64,000 bases of DNA, from contig NC_134951.1 in the NCBI RefSeq assembly GCF_965638725.1, positions 68,018,437 to 68,082,436 of the forward strand, written 5' to 3'. This DNA is from Aptenodytes patagonicus (lineage: Eukaryota; Chordata; Aves; Sphenisciformes; Spheniscidae). The notes beneath the pieces are model-generated. The model saw only the letters and a list, made by a program, of their open reading frames with translations, did not search any database and was not told the origin of the DNA. Both the position numbers and the translations under genes were made by a program. Positions 10,879 through 25,613 of the stretch are shown one piece after another. Positions within the stretch are counted from its first letter, which is position 1. Each line of letters starts with the position of its first letter.

Positions 10879-13800
10879 GACTGGGAAAGGAGGGAACCAA
10901 AAGGGATTATCAAAATCTAGAGCCTGATTTGCCCCCACTTTATGCCTGGTATCCTCAGTTGCCCAAGAGCAGAATGAGTATTAAATGTATACTCATATTA
11001 CCATAGAAAATGTCTATACTACCAGTGTCAGCATCAGTAAAGCCTCACATTTTGACTCATGAAGCACTTTTGACTTATGACTTTGGGTAACACAGGACAA
11101 GTGCGTGACTTGTTAAAATTTTCCCAGCCAAGCCACTAAAACCAAATCTTTTCAGTTCTTGCTTTATTTTACAGACCTTCTGTGCCCGAGGTCTGGTGGA
11201 GGCTAACGATAGAGCCCCTTCCCCGCAGAACGAGTGGAGAGTCATCCCTCCTTCCTGGCAGTCCCTGGTCCCCAGAGGGTCAACCCCAGCTTGTTCCAGG
11301 AGAGGAGATCCTTGGCCCACGCAGGCTTCTCTGGGTCAGGAGGTCTCAGCAAAGCGTTGGATCATACAGGCCCAGATTTGTATGAGAGCTCAGTCTCAAG
11401 CTGACCACAACTCAGCAGTACGGAAAATATGCACAAAACCTGTGAAGTCTGAGCAGCATCTTCTTCCCACCTTAGATGATCCAGGGATTAGAACAGGCAA
11501 AGGGGGTTTGCTTGGATTTTTTTTATTTTTTTCTATTAATCTTTCAAAAGAGTAAGCATTTAAAAAGTTGGAAAAGTGATCTCTCTCTTCTGACAGCTAA
11601 ACTATAAAGGCTGAGTTTGGCAGTATTGACATTTTATTCATTAAAAAATAACATTTATGCTTGCATCATGCAAGAAGCAAGACTGTAGTGGCAAGTCCCT
11701 TACAGCCTTAAAATCTGAGATTATTGAAATTGATACACAAATCAAGAGAAAGTGAGATAGACATACAGACATCTCTTAGATATCTATGTCAAAGTTGCTC
11801 AGGCTGGGCTCACCTTCTTCTCCAGGGAGGACTGCATGAGGAGATGATTTTCCTCAGACTCAGCTGACTATAAAAGTATTGACTGTCAAAGAAGGCTGCA
11901 CTGCAGCTGTCTAAATTTTTGTCTCAGATCCGTTTCAAAGGTCTGTTCTTAGCATTCCTTATTTTCTCGTTTCCTCACACTTATTTCACATGAAATGCAC
12001 CCAACTGTCAGTTGTGGTGGAAGATGCAATCCTGCCTTCGTTTACCAACAGGTACAGCATAAGAAGCAACAATGCAAGCTTCCCCAACACTGCCTTATTA
12101 GTGTGTTTCAACTCTTGATTTAAGAAAGGAGAAACGTTAGTTCAGTTCAATCAGCCCTTCCTGCTGGTGGTGCCAATCAACTAACTCCATTTGCTTTTTG
12201 AGACTAGTAGAAAATAATTTTAATTTTGGCTCTCTGCTTCAAAGGAGAATTTTTCTTAAAATGATAGAATCCCAAAACCAAATACAGATCTGTTGTACTC
12301 AACGTATGACTTGGAATGTTAATATAGATAAATGGTCTTGGTTTTGCTTCGTTAGTTTGGGTTATCTGTTGTGTGTACTGAGAAAGCCAGAAGATCTTGA
12401 GCTCCTATAAATATCTTACATGTCCACTTGAAAATATCTCGCCCTTTTATGTGCTGTTGTAACTTTATTTTTCCCCAGGGTGCAATGGATTTTTCCTTTG
12501 AAGCCAGAGAAAGCATTAATGGACAATTAGCTGTACATTTGGGCTACACAAGTGCTTTATGCTGTCACTTTATATGGGTGTTTCTAAAGGAGGTCTGTGG
12601 GATTTTGACGGAAGCAGGCAGAGAATTAAGTGTAGTTTGAAAAAATAAATCACATCCATGTACTCCTAAAGAAGGGCTTGCCACAGACCTTGATGAAAAC
12701 ATGGTTGGGCCCAGCTAGAGAAGCTTTCGGAGATGCACTTGATATTGCAAGGACAGGGGCCCTCTCTGGGTCCAGTGACAGCAGATAAAGTAATTCCCAG
12801 CTACTTTTTTCTTCCACAGCTCTTCTGTTGACACCACAATTACAGAAGCATTTTCTAATTCATGTCACTGTTAGTCAACCAAGCTAAATAATGTAAATCA
12901 GAGCAAAGTAGAGACTTCGTGGAAAAAAGTTTGAAATGATCCAACTGACTGTGCCTGAAACAAGTTAGGGAGCATTAACAGAAGTCACTCTGCAGGCAGA
13001 TCAGTGAGGTATAACCTATGGCAGGAGGCAATGAGAACTAACGAAGGGAGTAGTAAGAAATTAAATTGGAAGAAGACCCTTCTCTGCAGCTTTGAAGGAC
13101 TGTCACAGCCATTGCCAGGTTCTGGGAAAACAAGAGCTCTAGTCACATCTCATTTTTATGACACAAAGTTGATCTTTCTAATATTGACAAATGAGAAGAC
13201 TTGAGAATCACACAGCTTCTGATATGAACAAAAATCCTTATGGCTCAAGCAAGCTCAATTTAGAACAGGGATTTCTAAATGTCTGGGCTGAAACTCAGTC
13301 GAGGTTGATTTATGTTTAAAAAGAAACAACAGAAAATTAGTGGTTCAACATATAGCCCAATGATACCTAGGGTAAAGGACAAGCTTTCAGTTGGTTATTT
13401 TTACATTCCCACCTGGAGGCTCCCTGATAAATAGGTTTGCCTTCCAAGGTAAAGACTCATCTGTGCCACAGCTCACATAAAACCTAAACCAAATGTATCG
13501 CTATTTGCACAGCCTCTCGTTAGTGAAATTACAGATTTACACACATACTCACGCAAAAACTGTGTTTCATAGGTTGGTTTGCTTGTTTATTTACCAGTCT
13601 TATCAAATCGTGTAATTGACACAGCCCCACCATTCATTATTTCCTGATTTATTAGCAGGGAATAGGAAAATTTGCACAACGCTCACTATGGAATATTAAA
13701 CTCTCATAAATCTGTTCAAAGTTAAACGAAAAATTGATTAAGAGAATCCATTCCTTAAGTCTGCATATGTTTCTAAAATTGGTACCAAATTTCCAAGCTT

Positions 13801-16800
13801 CTGATTCTGCCAGAAGCTGTAAAATCCATTAAAGCCACTGTTCTTCCAAAAGCTGTTGCTTGGATGCTGTTAGTCTCTGTGTTCACCTTCACACACACAC
13901 AAACATTAGAGCCTTTCTTTTGTTTAATACAGGACAGAGTAATCCCTGGGGGGAAAAAAAGTCAGGGTGAATATAATGTGTTTTCTGGTCACTCGATGAG
14001 GCTGTCTCTGCTACCTGGCACCTCTGGCTGCGAAGCCAGGGATTTTTCCTGTGCATACACTGCTATTTGTTGCACCGGCCAGTCCCTGACCTGGACAATG
14101 ACAACATTAGCGTTTTCCTGGCTTTGTACAAGATTTGTTAGGCTTCTTTGTTTAGTGTTTTGAGCCAAACCCTGCCGAGCCTGAACCAACACCCTCATGA
14201 TTCATCATCCCCCCATGCAACAGCAACGTGTTGCTCAGTTACCAGAACAAACCGACTTCTGCCGCGACGACTTCCAAGAGACCCGAGGTAATCGCTGCCG
14301 TGCCATCAACCGGGAGGAGAATGGCAACGCTAGCACTGCTAATGCAGCGATGATAGTTATCCTGGTGTCCTTGGGGCACTGCAGTAACCCCAGTACCAGT
14401 ACCACTGCTGCTGATCACAGAGGGGTAGGCTTCAACCTCTCCAACATACAAAGCTTGAACTTTCAACCAGGCCTGCAAAAAAAAGTGATGCTGATTTCTG
14501 CTAGAACATATACAACTCCCAAACAGTTTGCAGGCTGCTCTGAATCACCACAAAAGTTATTGAAAGTATTCTGAGTATTTTGAATATGCTTCTAATGAAG
14601 TTATTTTGTGCTGTCACAGTTGCTCTTTCTCTAAAACAGGGGAAAGGACACAAAGGGCAGTATTGCTTCACCAGCTTCAATCACCACAGTGTCTGACATG
14701 AGCAAATTGGGATTTGGGGACACAGAGAAGTAAGAAAAAGGAAAGCAGCTTCTTCATTTCTTTTCAGATCGGGGTGGTGGTGGTGGTGGTGTTGCCTTGG
14801 GTGTTGCCTTTGAGGAGTGGCTGCGTTGGCATCCTGAGGAACAACAGGCTCAGATTGTTCGCCAGCTTTAGCAATCAATTACAGCTAAATGCAAAAACAA
14901 CTGCAGTTTCAGTGTACCTTTCAAATATCCATCCTCCCAACAACTCTACGAGATGCTGTTATCCCTATTTTACATAGAAACAGATGCTCGGAGGAAGTAG
15001 GTGGCACTGGAGGATTACAGCGCTCTGTTCCTGCACTCACTGGATTATTGGCCATGCTTTTCTGTTCATCCCTCATGTCCACACGGGTAAGCAAAATGGA
15101 GGTTCCCACTCATTAAAATCACAGCTAAGCTCAACCCCCTGTAGGTTCCCTTTCCTCCCAAACCCTCACACACAACAAACTGCTGAAAGATGACAACTTT
15201 CCTGAGGCAAATTATAACATTGAAAGCCCAGTTTGTACATGCAGCTTGCTAAAGTCTTTCCCCGCAGTACTCCCACATGGATCACTAGCTGCAGCAGTAA
15301 CAAGATGTAATTGAAAAATAACATTGAGAGCAATCCACTGCAGTACTTGAAATACTGGCGTTTCACATCAGGATTAGCAGCCATTTCAAGCTCTTCTTGA
15401 GGTGCTTCCTCATTGTCACGTTTTCCTTAAAAAAGGCTCTCAGTATGGCCTCCTCCTCCTCCACGCCACTCACTCCTTCTGTAGTTCACTTACTGACCTG
15501 ACCAGTCAAGGTCACTCTGCATTTCCTGGGAAAAAAAGAAAAAAAAAAAAGGTAACCCCTGCTCCTTTTTATAATTTCTGTGTGGCTTCAGGGTTTTCTT
15601 TCCCTAGGATACTTAGGGAGAGCCTCCTTTGTGTTATGGAAGGACGAGCTGTCCTGAATTTCTGCTATCAGAAGACTTCAAGGGTAATCAGACAAAAGTG
15701 GATAAAAATGTGGGTTAATATTAACTCGTTGAACTGGAATGCAGACTCTTGTCTTGAACATGTGCGTTTGTCCTTTGCCCCCGCCTCCTCCCTGATTGAG
15801 GGCTGAAAGATTTCCAATTAGTGCAGCTGCTGATCACTCAGTCAACCTTTTAGTCCAGGGTAGCTTGAAAAATCTTTAACACTAATAACTCCTCATGAGC
15901 TATGAGCAAAAAGCTTTGTGTCTTTTATGTGAGACGTGGCTGCTTGTTTGTGCTGCAATAAAAGCTCTTACTAAATCAGTAACATTTCAGCTTAAATCAT
16001 TTGCTAATTATACAATTAATACTCTTCCCTTTGCTTGTAATCCATCTTGTACTACACAGGGAGCAAAGGAAATGTCATGGATGCCACCTTGGACTGAAGC
16101 AGAAGCCAATACTTTACAACACATTATCCTCAGCAACAGCAACCGCGTTGGTCATAAACTGGTCATGTTGCAACTTCTCCCATCGTGAAGAAAGAGGCAA
16201 GCTCTTATTCAGCTTTGTCTCTGGGTCTGGCTGTGCTTCCCCTGCAGCCTTGTCCCAAGATTTTTCCTCAGGTGGGTCTGAGGAGACCGATGTGCCAGGT
16301 GCTCGATGGCTCAAGGCGAGCAGTGCAGCCAGTGCTGGGGTGTCAGTTTGAACATGGCTTCGCTTTAAGGCAGCATCTGACCTAGCCAAATGGGCTGAAG
16401 CCCCAGTTACAGGGCTTGAGGTTTGGTACCCGCTCTTCAAATGGACAAGACATTCACCATTCCCACCAGAATGGACATTTCTTCTACCTTCTCATTTCAT
16501 TACATCTAACTGCAGAAATAGTTCTCTTTTCCACATTTATTCACATTTCTTTTTTCCCGTAAAGAAGTTCCTTAATGAAAAATAACTCCTGGCTGATACC
16601 ACCAGTCCCAATCATTTGACCAGAATCAAAACTTCCATAAAACTCATCCCCCAAAATTCCATTTATTGACAGTGGTCAATAAAGAAATTTCTTTTCTGCA
16701 ATTTATGTTTTAATATTTTGATATTTCCACCCGTTGTGAGATAGATTTAAAAAATCTAAAGGAAAAATTATTTAAAAACATAAAATAAGGATTTACTAAG

Positions 16801-17974
16801 ATTATTTTCATAAGGTCAAAGTCCTTTTGTTTTGATAAGATTAAAAATACATCTCATTAAACACTGTTTTTGTTGTTTCACATGAATAAAAATAATATCA
16901 AAATAAAGTGCCTAAGTCTGCAAATGAAGTGTCATAGTCCGTTCTAATCATTTTTGGATGAAAGTCTTTATTAAATGAAACTGGTTCATAAAAGTTGCTT
17001 TGATTTTTTTTTATCCAAATCTGCTTTTTCCAGTGGGGAAGGTTTCTATACAAAAATTATTTCCATTTTAATGGCCACCCAGCCTCTTACCAGCTGCAAA
17101 AACAAACAAGAAAACTGCGGTATTTAGAAACAGAAACAGGTAAAGGGTTCAATATAAGCCCATAAATCTCTAATTATATAAATTATATTTGTTGCTAATA
17201 ATACATTCTGCTAGTCACAGATGATAGAACAAGGACTATTAAAGTTAAAAGGAAATTCTTTATTACACAGATGAAGGGAGAAACATCCTTTTAACATCCT
17301 ATTGGAAATATTAAATTATTATCATTATGATGGGCAAAATTGTTGCTTTAAGTTACCCTCATGACGTTATGGTCTTTCCTTAATTTATATCCACATGAAA
17401 AGAATGGACGGCTGCAGAGTTGTGAAACACTCCTCCTTCCAGCAGCGAATGAGGAGGAGGAGAGAGCGTCAGAGGAGGATCTGTCTGATGTGTAAGTGAC
17501 GTTTACTTCATGGTTGCAACCTACTGACCAAGTAACACAAGCCATCGGGGAGGACTACCTATTCAGCTGTGGTAAACCAGAGCTTTTTTAGCAGGTACCT
17601 ACACCTTTCTTCCTCATTAAAGTAGGTGCTGCCGGTCTCCATCACAAATCAAATATCCTGGTTTCGTCTGTGCCATTCGGCATTCAGAGCGGTTTACTGG
17701 TCATTTAAAGCCACCAGGAAATTTCTATTGACAAACTTTTGGAGATGAAAATGTGGGTCTTACACATTTTGAATTTTAATCAGGAGTTGCAAACATCTTA
17801 AAAATCTGTGTACAAACCTGCAGTAACTTATGAAACCTATGAAACAGTTCACAAAACTTAAGCAAGAAAATATTTTAAAATACTATTAGTTGTACAGTTT
17901 TGATGTTACACCTTTCAAAAGATCATGAGATTACTGAACAGCATTGATTTCTCAGTGCAATTTCTGGATCATCT
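10879..17974. other. Intergenic stretch, no gene recognised
   Basis: I find no coding exon or RNA gene here. Low-complexity items are a GGT repeat at about 14772-14790, an A-rich run at about 15530-15550 and very AT-rich DNA at 16480-17340, with a 9-bp-stem hairpin at 16662-16683. Conserved enhancers may be present but cannot be told from a single sequence. Confidence 0.55.
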
Positions 17975-18426
17975 AGGATGAGATGGGGGCTGGTGAAGGG
18001 TCTGGAGAACAAATCTTATGAGGAGCGGCTGAGGGAACTGGGGTTGTTTAGCCTGGAGAAAAGGAGGCTGAGGGGAGACCTCGTCGCTCTCTACAACTAC
18101 CTGAAAGGAGGTTGTAGCGAGGTGGGTGTCGGTCTCTTCTCCCAAGTAACAAGCGATAGGACGAGAGGAAATGGCCTCACGTTGCGCCAGGGGAGGTTTA
18201 GACTGGACATGAGGAAAAATTTCTTTACTGAAAGAGTGGTTGAACATTGGAACAGGCTGCCCAGGGAAGTGGTTGAGTCCCCAAACCTGGAAGTATTTAA
18301 AAGACGTTTAGATGAGATGCTTAGGGACATGGTTTAGTGGGCATGGCGGTGTTGGGTTGATGGTTAGACTCGATGATCTTAGAGGTCTTTTCCAACCTTA
18401 ATGATTCTATGATTCTATTCTATGAT
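17975..18426 (+). mobile_element. CR1 LINE fragment, 5'-truncated, plus strand
   Basis: About 450 bp of CR1 3' end in the sense orientation. The frame at 17978-18337 encodes the C-terminal part of ORF2 with the hallmarks [33 protein letters not shown] and FKRRLDE, ending at a TAG. A CR1 3' UTR (TTGGACTCGATGATCTTAGA-like) and ATTCTATG repeats finish the element at about 18426. The last 300 bp match the copy at 49353-49665 closely, so both belong to one subfamily. The reading frame is intact but covers only the C-terminus, with no polymerase active site. Confidence 0.95.
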
Positions 18427-21400
18427 AAACAGAGGAGCCCTACTGGAGAAGACACCATCTAACATCTAGATACGGTTAGGGAAACAAACTAGAGCAAAGG
18501 ACATCCCTTGCTGACACGTTTAGTCGAGCATTTCACTCTAGACAAGTCACAGTTGGCTGACAATAGAAATAACATCCAGGCTGAAGCATTGCAGAGTTTG
18601 CATCCCGCTGCTTTGCTGCCTCGTCTCAGTTTCCCCTATCCTTCCATTTCCACCACATCTCCATTCTACTCGCTGTCCATTTTTCCCTGTGGCTTTAAAC
18701 ATACTGTCAGTGAGTCTACAAGAGAAAATTAATTAGGCGACAGGGCTGAGAAGCTGCTGGTGGTGACATAAAGTAATTTCTCCAGATTGCCGCCTGCTAC
18801 TGACCTATGCAGAATGGACCTTCCCGGCCTCCTCCCCCTGTTTGCAGGGTGTTTGCAATCTCTGTTGGGAAGGGTACAACTGTTAATTGGCAATTAGGGC
18901 AAGAGGGCGGAGGCTCCTAAAACATAATTATAAAGCAGCATGCTATGTCCCAGCACTGCCATGGGAAAGCAGCTTGCAACTTTAATTTCAGTGCTGTGGT
19001 GGCTTCTCTGCCAACTGTCTCACTGCCCTCCAGCGATTGCGGAGGAGCTGCTCCCCAGCACCAAGTGTTGGATGACAGCACCGCCTGTGCCTCCTGCCTC
19101 TTTGCCGAGGAGGTTTGGAGCAACCCAGCCCTAGCCCGAGGGGCGTTTTCTGCCCAAGAACTGGTACTGAATGTCTCATCGGCAGCGTTTCGGCCCAGGG
19201 TTTTCTGCCGATTCAGCTTCTTGGGACTGCGTGGTGTATTTCTTAACCTGTTGGGACAGTAGAAATACACTGGCTGCCCTAAAGCTGGAACAGAGGCTTT
19301 CTGTTGCCCAGATGAACTGCTTCATGCTGAGCTTAATTTTCATGTGAGTAGATACTCTAGGTGCCTACTATTTGCATCTATACAGTATTTTGGCAGCCCC
19401 AAAGCCTGATGGGAATTGGTATTTGAGGGGTATCAATTCATATTTTTTGCTTACAAGAGGTGAATTATAGCACTACTTATCATAGCCATGAGGGAAGAAG
19501 GAAGCACGATGATAAAGCTCTGTAAGACGGACACAAGCACTCCCTTTTTGAACGGCCCCTGCATGTTAGTTCATTCATTTTTTTCATCGCTAGGCCAGCC
19601 TACATCTTCATTTTATTAACACAGACTAAATGAAGCTTCCTAATGTAAGGAAAGTGAAACATCTGTAGAGCTGTAGTGAGGCACAGGTCACATTTTTAGT
19701 GGCAGGAGCGCACGGCAGCAGCACTGTAATTATTTGGCATTTGTCTGCAGTGCCTCCCTGCCTTCCAAATGCTTTTCACAGGCTGTCAACAAGTCTTTAT
19801 GTTTGTGTTTGACTTGGCAGGGACTCTCAAAACCGGGCGAGTAAGTAAGTGAGGAGGAGCCCATGTACAAGCCCAGTCATCTGTAACTTGGCTTATTCTT
19901 CTATGATCTCTCATCTGATAACCTTCAAAGCCATGCCTTTCTCTGCATTTCACATGCTGTTTGTACGTTATCGCTAGCGACTTGAAAGAAAGAATCTCTT
20001 TAGATTACATTAGCTTTACATTAGCTACGCTACTGTTTTTAATGGCAAAACAGCTACTGTATTTACAACAGCAGAACCAGGCCAGTTCTGAGGCAAATAG
20101 ATTATTCACTAAAAAGCAAATTACATCTCAGCTTGACTTTAAACTCTCAGATTCGTCATTTGTGAATATTTTCATGCACTATAAAATAAAAATGAAACAA
20201 CTAAAATGTCGTACCTGCATACTTTTGAAATAAAGTTTAAATATTTCATTTCAAAATTTTATTATTCTAAAATCTGGAAAAAATATACTGGGAGAAGGAA
20301 GCTGAAATAAATATTTTGTTTTGGGCTGAAGTTCATGAAAGTAGCCAAATAAAAAGAAACCAAAAAATGCCCTAAAGAATCAATCATTTACCCAAACTTA
20401 ATACCAAACTTCTGGCTTTTTTTACACAGTAAGCTACAAATAAACACAGCTCAGATTGGAGCTGTTTTGATGACACGAGGTTGCTGAATATCAATCCCCA
20501 TTTCCAATATTAATCCAAGCTAGTACCCCACCTGTTGCAATGTTTAATACATTAGAACAAAGCATCCTTTCCCAAAACATGCACTGTATATGGTCTGTGT
20601 AATATTCTATGTAAATTAATATCATATATAGGAGGTGATAACCCACTATGATGCCTGAAGCCATCTTTCCTCCTCGGAGCTATTTCGGTTTGATTGCTTC
20701 GTGTTAGTTACACTCCCGTGGTAGGTTCCAGAGCAAACTTTGAGTTGTATCGCTAGGAGGAGGTGGAAATTTATGTGGAGAAGAAACCCTCCCGCTTTCT
20801 TTGAACCTTTAAAAGACTCATTCCTGCGAGCACCACGGTTCCCAAGTGCCCTCAGGAGCTTGGGAAGTGAAGGCAGAACATGTCATTTCAAGTCCACCAC
20901 TGCAAAAAGTGTTTTAGCAAACAGTTCTTGTGTCCTTATTTGTCTTAACTGCTCAGATGGAGAACTGAAGAAGTTTGCTTTTACCTCGTTCTTCACTTTT
21001 TGGGTTTTTTTGCAATGCTCCCTCATGCTGTCCTAGGTGCCACAGAGATAAGCAAGGCTCCCCTCCAGACTGCTCACACGGACGGGGTGAGGAGTGCTCC
21101 CCATCTGGCTGCTGCGTGGCCAGCTCAGAATAATTGTGCTCTAGGCTGGGCAAGAGAAAGGAGGGACCTGAAGGGTGCCCAGGACACTACTGGAGATGAC
21201 AGTAATTATCCAGAGTGGCAGTCGTGGGAAGTGACACAGCAGTCAGGACAGGAGCACAGATTTGGAAGGCAGTGTGCTGCTTGGGGAAGGATCTGTTGAA
21301 GGGGATGGAGCAGACAAAATGCAAGTTCTTGCAGTTGAAACAAGACGTTGTGCTGGAGGAAAACTCAGAGGCAACGATGCTGCCCCAGGGTGAGGTCTGG

Positions 21401-24400
21401 GTATCACCATAGGCCGTGCCAGAGGGAAAGGTACTCTTGTCATCTGGCTAGTGATACACGTTGGGTGGAAATCAGGCCAACTCTCAGATGATATTTCAGA
21501 TCAGCCTCCTATGGAAGATGGATGGCAAAGCAGAGCTGAGATCAGACAATGAACGAGATGATAAGAGATTTTCTCTGATAGCCAGGGACAGCGCTCGGTG
21601 ACTCAGGAGGTCCTCACCTGTGCTGTGACTCAGGGCAAAGTGTAAAGTTTCAGCTCTTTGTACTCTTCCTCCTGTTACTAATCCAAAGAGTATTTCTTGG
21701 TGTCGAAGCACCAGGCCTAACAATTACGAAGATAAATAGGTGTGTCTGTTCCCTCCCTTTTCCCATGTATTATACATGGGAGTATCTTAAGGAAAGGTTG
21801 TAAAACTCACACAGTGAGTTTTTTCTGTCTTGGGCTAACCACTGTGAGTCGCCAAGTCTCTAACCTTCATCTGCCCACACACACAAACCTCTCAGCTGAA
21901 TAAAATGGCAGCTTCAACTTGCTAGTAACTTGTTTGGGACTGTAGGCTAAAACTGAGGCAAACTTTCCACTCAGGTGGGTAACCATCCCGTCCTGCCATG
22001 AAGGCACCAGCCTTATCACACAAGGGCCAAATGACTCCTTTGGGCTTCCCCCCAAGCTCCCTTCCCTGGGTGCTGTAGGAGGCAGAGGCGATGGGCAGCT
22101 CCTCCTTCTGCATACAGGAGGACGCAGAAACCAGTGCCCAGAAGATTTGTTGATGTCAGCAAAAAAATGCAAGGCAGCACAGAGTACACACTCATATGAA
22201 GGGGGGCCTGCGAAAGTAATTTGGCTGCTAATCACCCCAAACCATTTTACCATCAGGACTGCAAGTAGATTTTGGGATACCATTTTTGCACTAGACTGGA
22301 TTTTTCTCTTGAACCTCAGTTCTTGTTTCTTTCTTCTTTTGAGGGTTAATTCTACAGCAGCCTGAGAAAATCTTCCATTCTTCTAATTTGCCTAATGTCA
22401 GCAAGATTTTATTACTTCAAGCCCTTTTATTTAAGAAGCAAAGAGGGAGGGTTAAGGGATAAAAGCCTAGTTGTATTAATACTTCGTATAAGCTTCAGAT
22501 ATGATCATGGCAAGCATGGGTGTGCTTGTCAGGGTGTGGTAAAATTGGGACACTTACCAAAAAGCAGTAATGTTTTACAGAAGTGAGGTGAGAAAATTTC
22601 CGTATGGAAGAAAAAAAGAATGGAAAACTGGAAATAACAGTGCAAACCCAAATGTGTTTTACATAACTTTGGGCCATCCTCATTCACACTGAGGTCAACT
22701 GTAGACTAATTGGTGATACAAAGTATGTGTATATGTATACGCCTTTATGGGATATTTTTCCTTCATTGTTTTTCTGGTTTGCATTTTACTTATTTGTTTG
22801 ATGTTTTGCTAAGGACAAGGCTCTAGGGCACTAGTTACTTTGTAAGAAATGAGGAGCTGGGCATGTAACCCAGGTCTACAGCCAATAGTTGGGTGAATCT
22901 GCTTCTTTTGGGTTTACGCTATTCTGTGGAAAAATCCTACAGGCGACATCTCTCTCTCTGAACCGCATTTGAACAATCAGGGGCTATTTAAAGTGCTTTA
23001 TGGATGGTTCTCCATGCTTATCCATGGTTCTCCATGGATACCTAATATAATTTCTTTTCAGTTTGATAGGATCATTAGAGTAGGTTTTCACAAAACAGTT
23101 TTTACAGAAAAACAGATGGCTTAGGCAAACAGTGGCACAAGTCAAAGGATGTATCATAAAAGCTACCCAAGAGAGGGCAGTTTGATCCACTCTCACCACA
23201 TTTGTCATAAATAGTAAAACTATTTTGAAAGTTGTTCCTGTACAAAAAGTCACATGCAAAATTCTATGATGCACCCACATTTTCACTCTGATCATAAAAA
23301 ATGAAAAGCAAAATTGAAAAAATTTACTACATCACTTCATACGCAGGAAATCTGTGGAACTAGCCAGTGTGTGTAGATGGGCATATGAGCCTTAATGTGT
23401 TAAGTCACTTAAGGAGCCATCTATGTAAACAGCTCTGATGACCCCATCAGAACCATCTGCAACCATAAGGTTATCCAGGTGCTTTTCTTGATTTTGGCAC
23501 TTAGCACGGAAGAACTTTGCACATAAATTTTAGGCTTAGACATTATTATGCAGCTGCACCAGAGTAACAATTTTTTCTTGAAACCAGAATTTTTGGCAAA
23601 AGCAATATTTTGACAGTGAAGAAAAAGATAAAGGAAGATCCACGTGATTTCATCTCTCTTTCCCCATTATTAACTATATAGCAGTCTTTCAACTCTCAGT
23701 TTTGAATTTCTGATATGACTCAGAAGTAACTCTTTGGTTGTTCAGTTCACTATCCTTCTAGCAAGACAGTTTGATTTCTGCTTTCTGACGGAGTGTAAAA
23801 ATGGGCCAATTCTGTTCTCCCTTATCACAAACTTGGTTGTTTCATTCTTTTCTTAAACCTACTCATCTTCAGAGCACACACAAATCCATTGAATATAGAA
23901 ATGTGCAAGGAATTGTTCCAAGAAATTGAATGATAAGAAGTAATAACTGTTGCACAACTGCAATGTGTCAAAAGGAAAGATGAATCTTTTTACTGCAATC
24001 ATGCTGTGTATCTAACAAAATGTGATTTAATTATGACCCAGATTCTGCTAATCTTACACATATTGAATTGTCCTTTATTCTGGGAATGATCCTGTCTGTT
24101 GCAATTCTTTTTTCTTACCTTGTATGGACCAGTGTCCTACTCCAGAAGTAAACAGAGCTGCTGAAATCAATGGAGCATCCCATAGAGATACTATTGATTC
24201 TGAGCACACGTAAAAAAAGGGTTTGTGCTTCAAGGATGAAATCAGCCTCAAGAAAATCAATCAATGTTTTGCAAGTGATGTCAGCGGGGTCAAAACTTCA
24301 CTCATAGCATTAGTTCATACAACAAAATATGCACAACTTTAATACAGTAGCAAACTAGATTGCATTTGAATTATTGATTAAGCAGGCTGTATTTTAAGAC

Positions 24401-25025
24401 CAAATGGCAGGTGCCTGAAAAATGTATGGTGAAATATGGACATATTTGCAGAGAAAATTTAGAAGACCAAGATGTCCACATGTTATACAAGCTTTGGCAG
24501 AAACACCAGAAATTAAATTGAACATGCTAACTTACAAGTAGAATTTTTTATTATTTCTTTTGCTTCAGTTTGTACCTGAAGGGCTGCTTGACATTCCACT
24601 TGTTTTCAGCATAATTTTTCCCTCGCTTTTCAGTAGTACAGTTGAATTAGATAAAATGTGTTTGTTGGAGGATGCTTCCCTAATTCTTAATTTGACGGGA
24701 ACAGCAGCAATGCTTTTGGCAGTCAAGTCTTTACTTCTATTGTAGCAGACCTAATGTTCTGAAAAGCCAAATCTTGCAGACATCTGTTCTTTCCTGATCT
24801 CTCTTTAGCATTGCCATTGGGCACAATGAAACTTTAAGTCTTTTATTGTGCTGCTCTTAGTGGTTAAGTGCCCTTTTCTCTTATAGGCAAGACTTGGAGC
24901 AAGAACCCTGCCGAACGGAGATGCAGAACTAAAGGGATATCTTCTCTTCCTCTAATTTCCCCTTTACTTGAAAATCCAAACTTTCTGATGCTGACTTAGC
25001 TCAAATTAATCTAACAGTTTGGTTA

Positions 25026-25118
25026 GTTAATAATCTACTTGACCTGGCTGTAGGCTAATTTAATGATTTAGTTGATAACCTAGCTAGTTGATAACCTAGT
25101 TAGTTAATAATCTAGTTG
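25026..25118 (+). repeat. 16-bp minisatellite, degenerate
   Basis: Three adjacent 16-bp units, 25071-25086, 25087-25102 and 25103-25118, read as variants of GTTGATAACCTAGTTA. A detached unit at 25026-25041 matches the third with one difference, so the array was probably longer and has decayed in the middle. Confidence 0.8.
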
Positions 25119-25613
25119 AGGCACATCCTCGGCTTCTGGATTCAGCTTCCTTTTCCGTCAGAACCGACTGCGTTTTGCATGCTGCTTTTGCCGTGCTCCC
25201 CTGTCGCAGCAGTCACAGGAAACAGCACTGGGATCTGTACAACAGTTTTATACTTTTTCTCACTGTTTTTCTGGCGCAGGTTTTAGGATGTGTTTTTCTA
25301 GGGATCTGTGGTGAACTGGCCTTGCATGCCTGGAAGCAAACTAACCTAAAGGCAGGCACTTGAGCTCTAGCCCCTGTGATGCTTCTGCTTGTTGGATGCC
25401 CACCCAACCCCCTCCATTTTTTTAGAGAAAGCTTTTCCCTGTGGGGGCCTGGGGCAGGGAGCCAGGCTAGGGTCCCTGCTGCTGTGCTGGGATCAGCAAA
25501 GGTGCTTCACTCCGCCTCTCTCCCAGGAAGGGGAAGTGGCAGTGGGGAATGGGGACTGGGGCTGCGTCCCGCAGAGCCACAGCCACCAGCCCTGACACTG
25601 CTCTGTCGCCCTT

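Noticed and set aside
14772-14790. GGT trinucleotide run as a coding repeat
   Set aside because: It lies in no supported gene; an ordinary microsatellite.
21762-21780. CCCATGTA/TACATGGG hairpin
   Set aside because: An 8-bp stem with a 3-base loop; several of this size are expected by chance and no context supports it.
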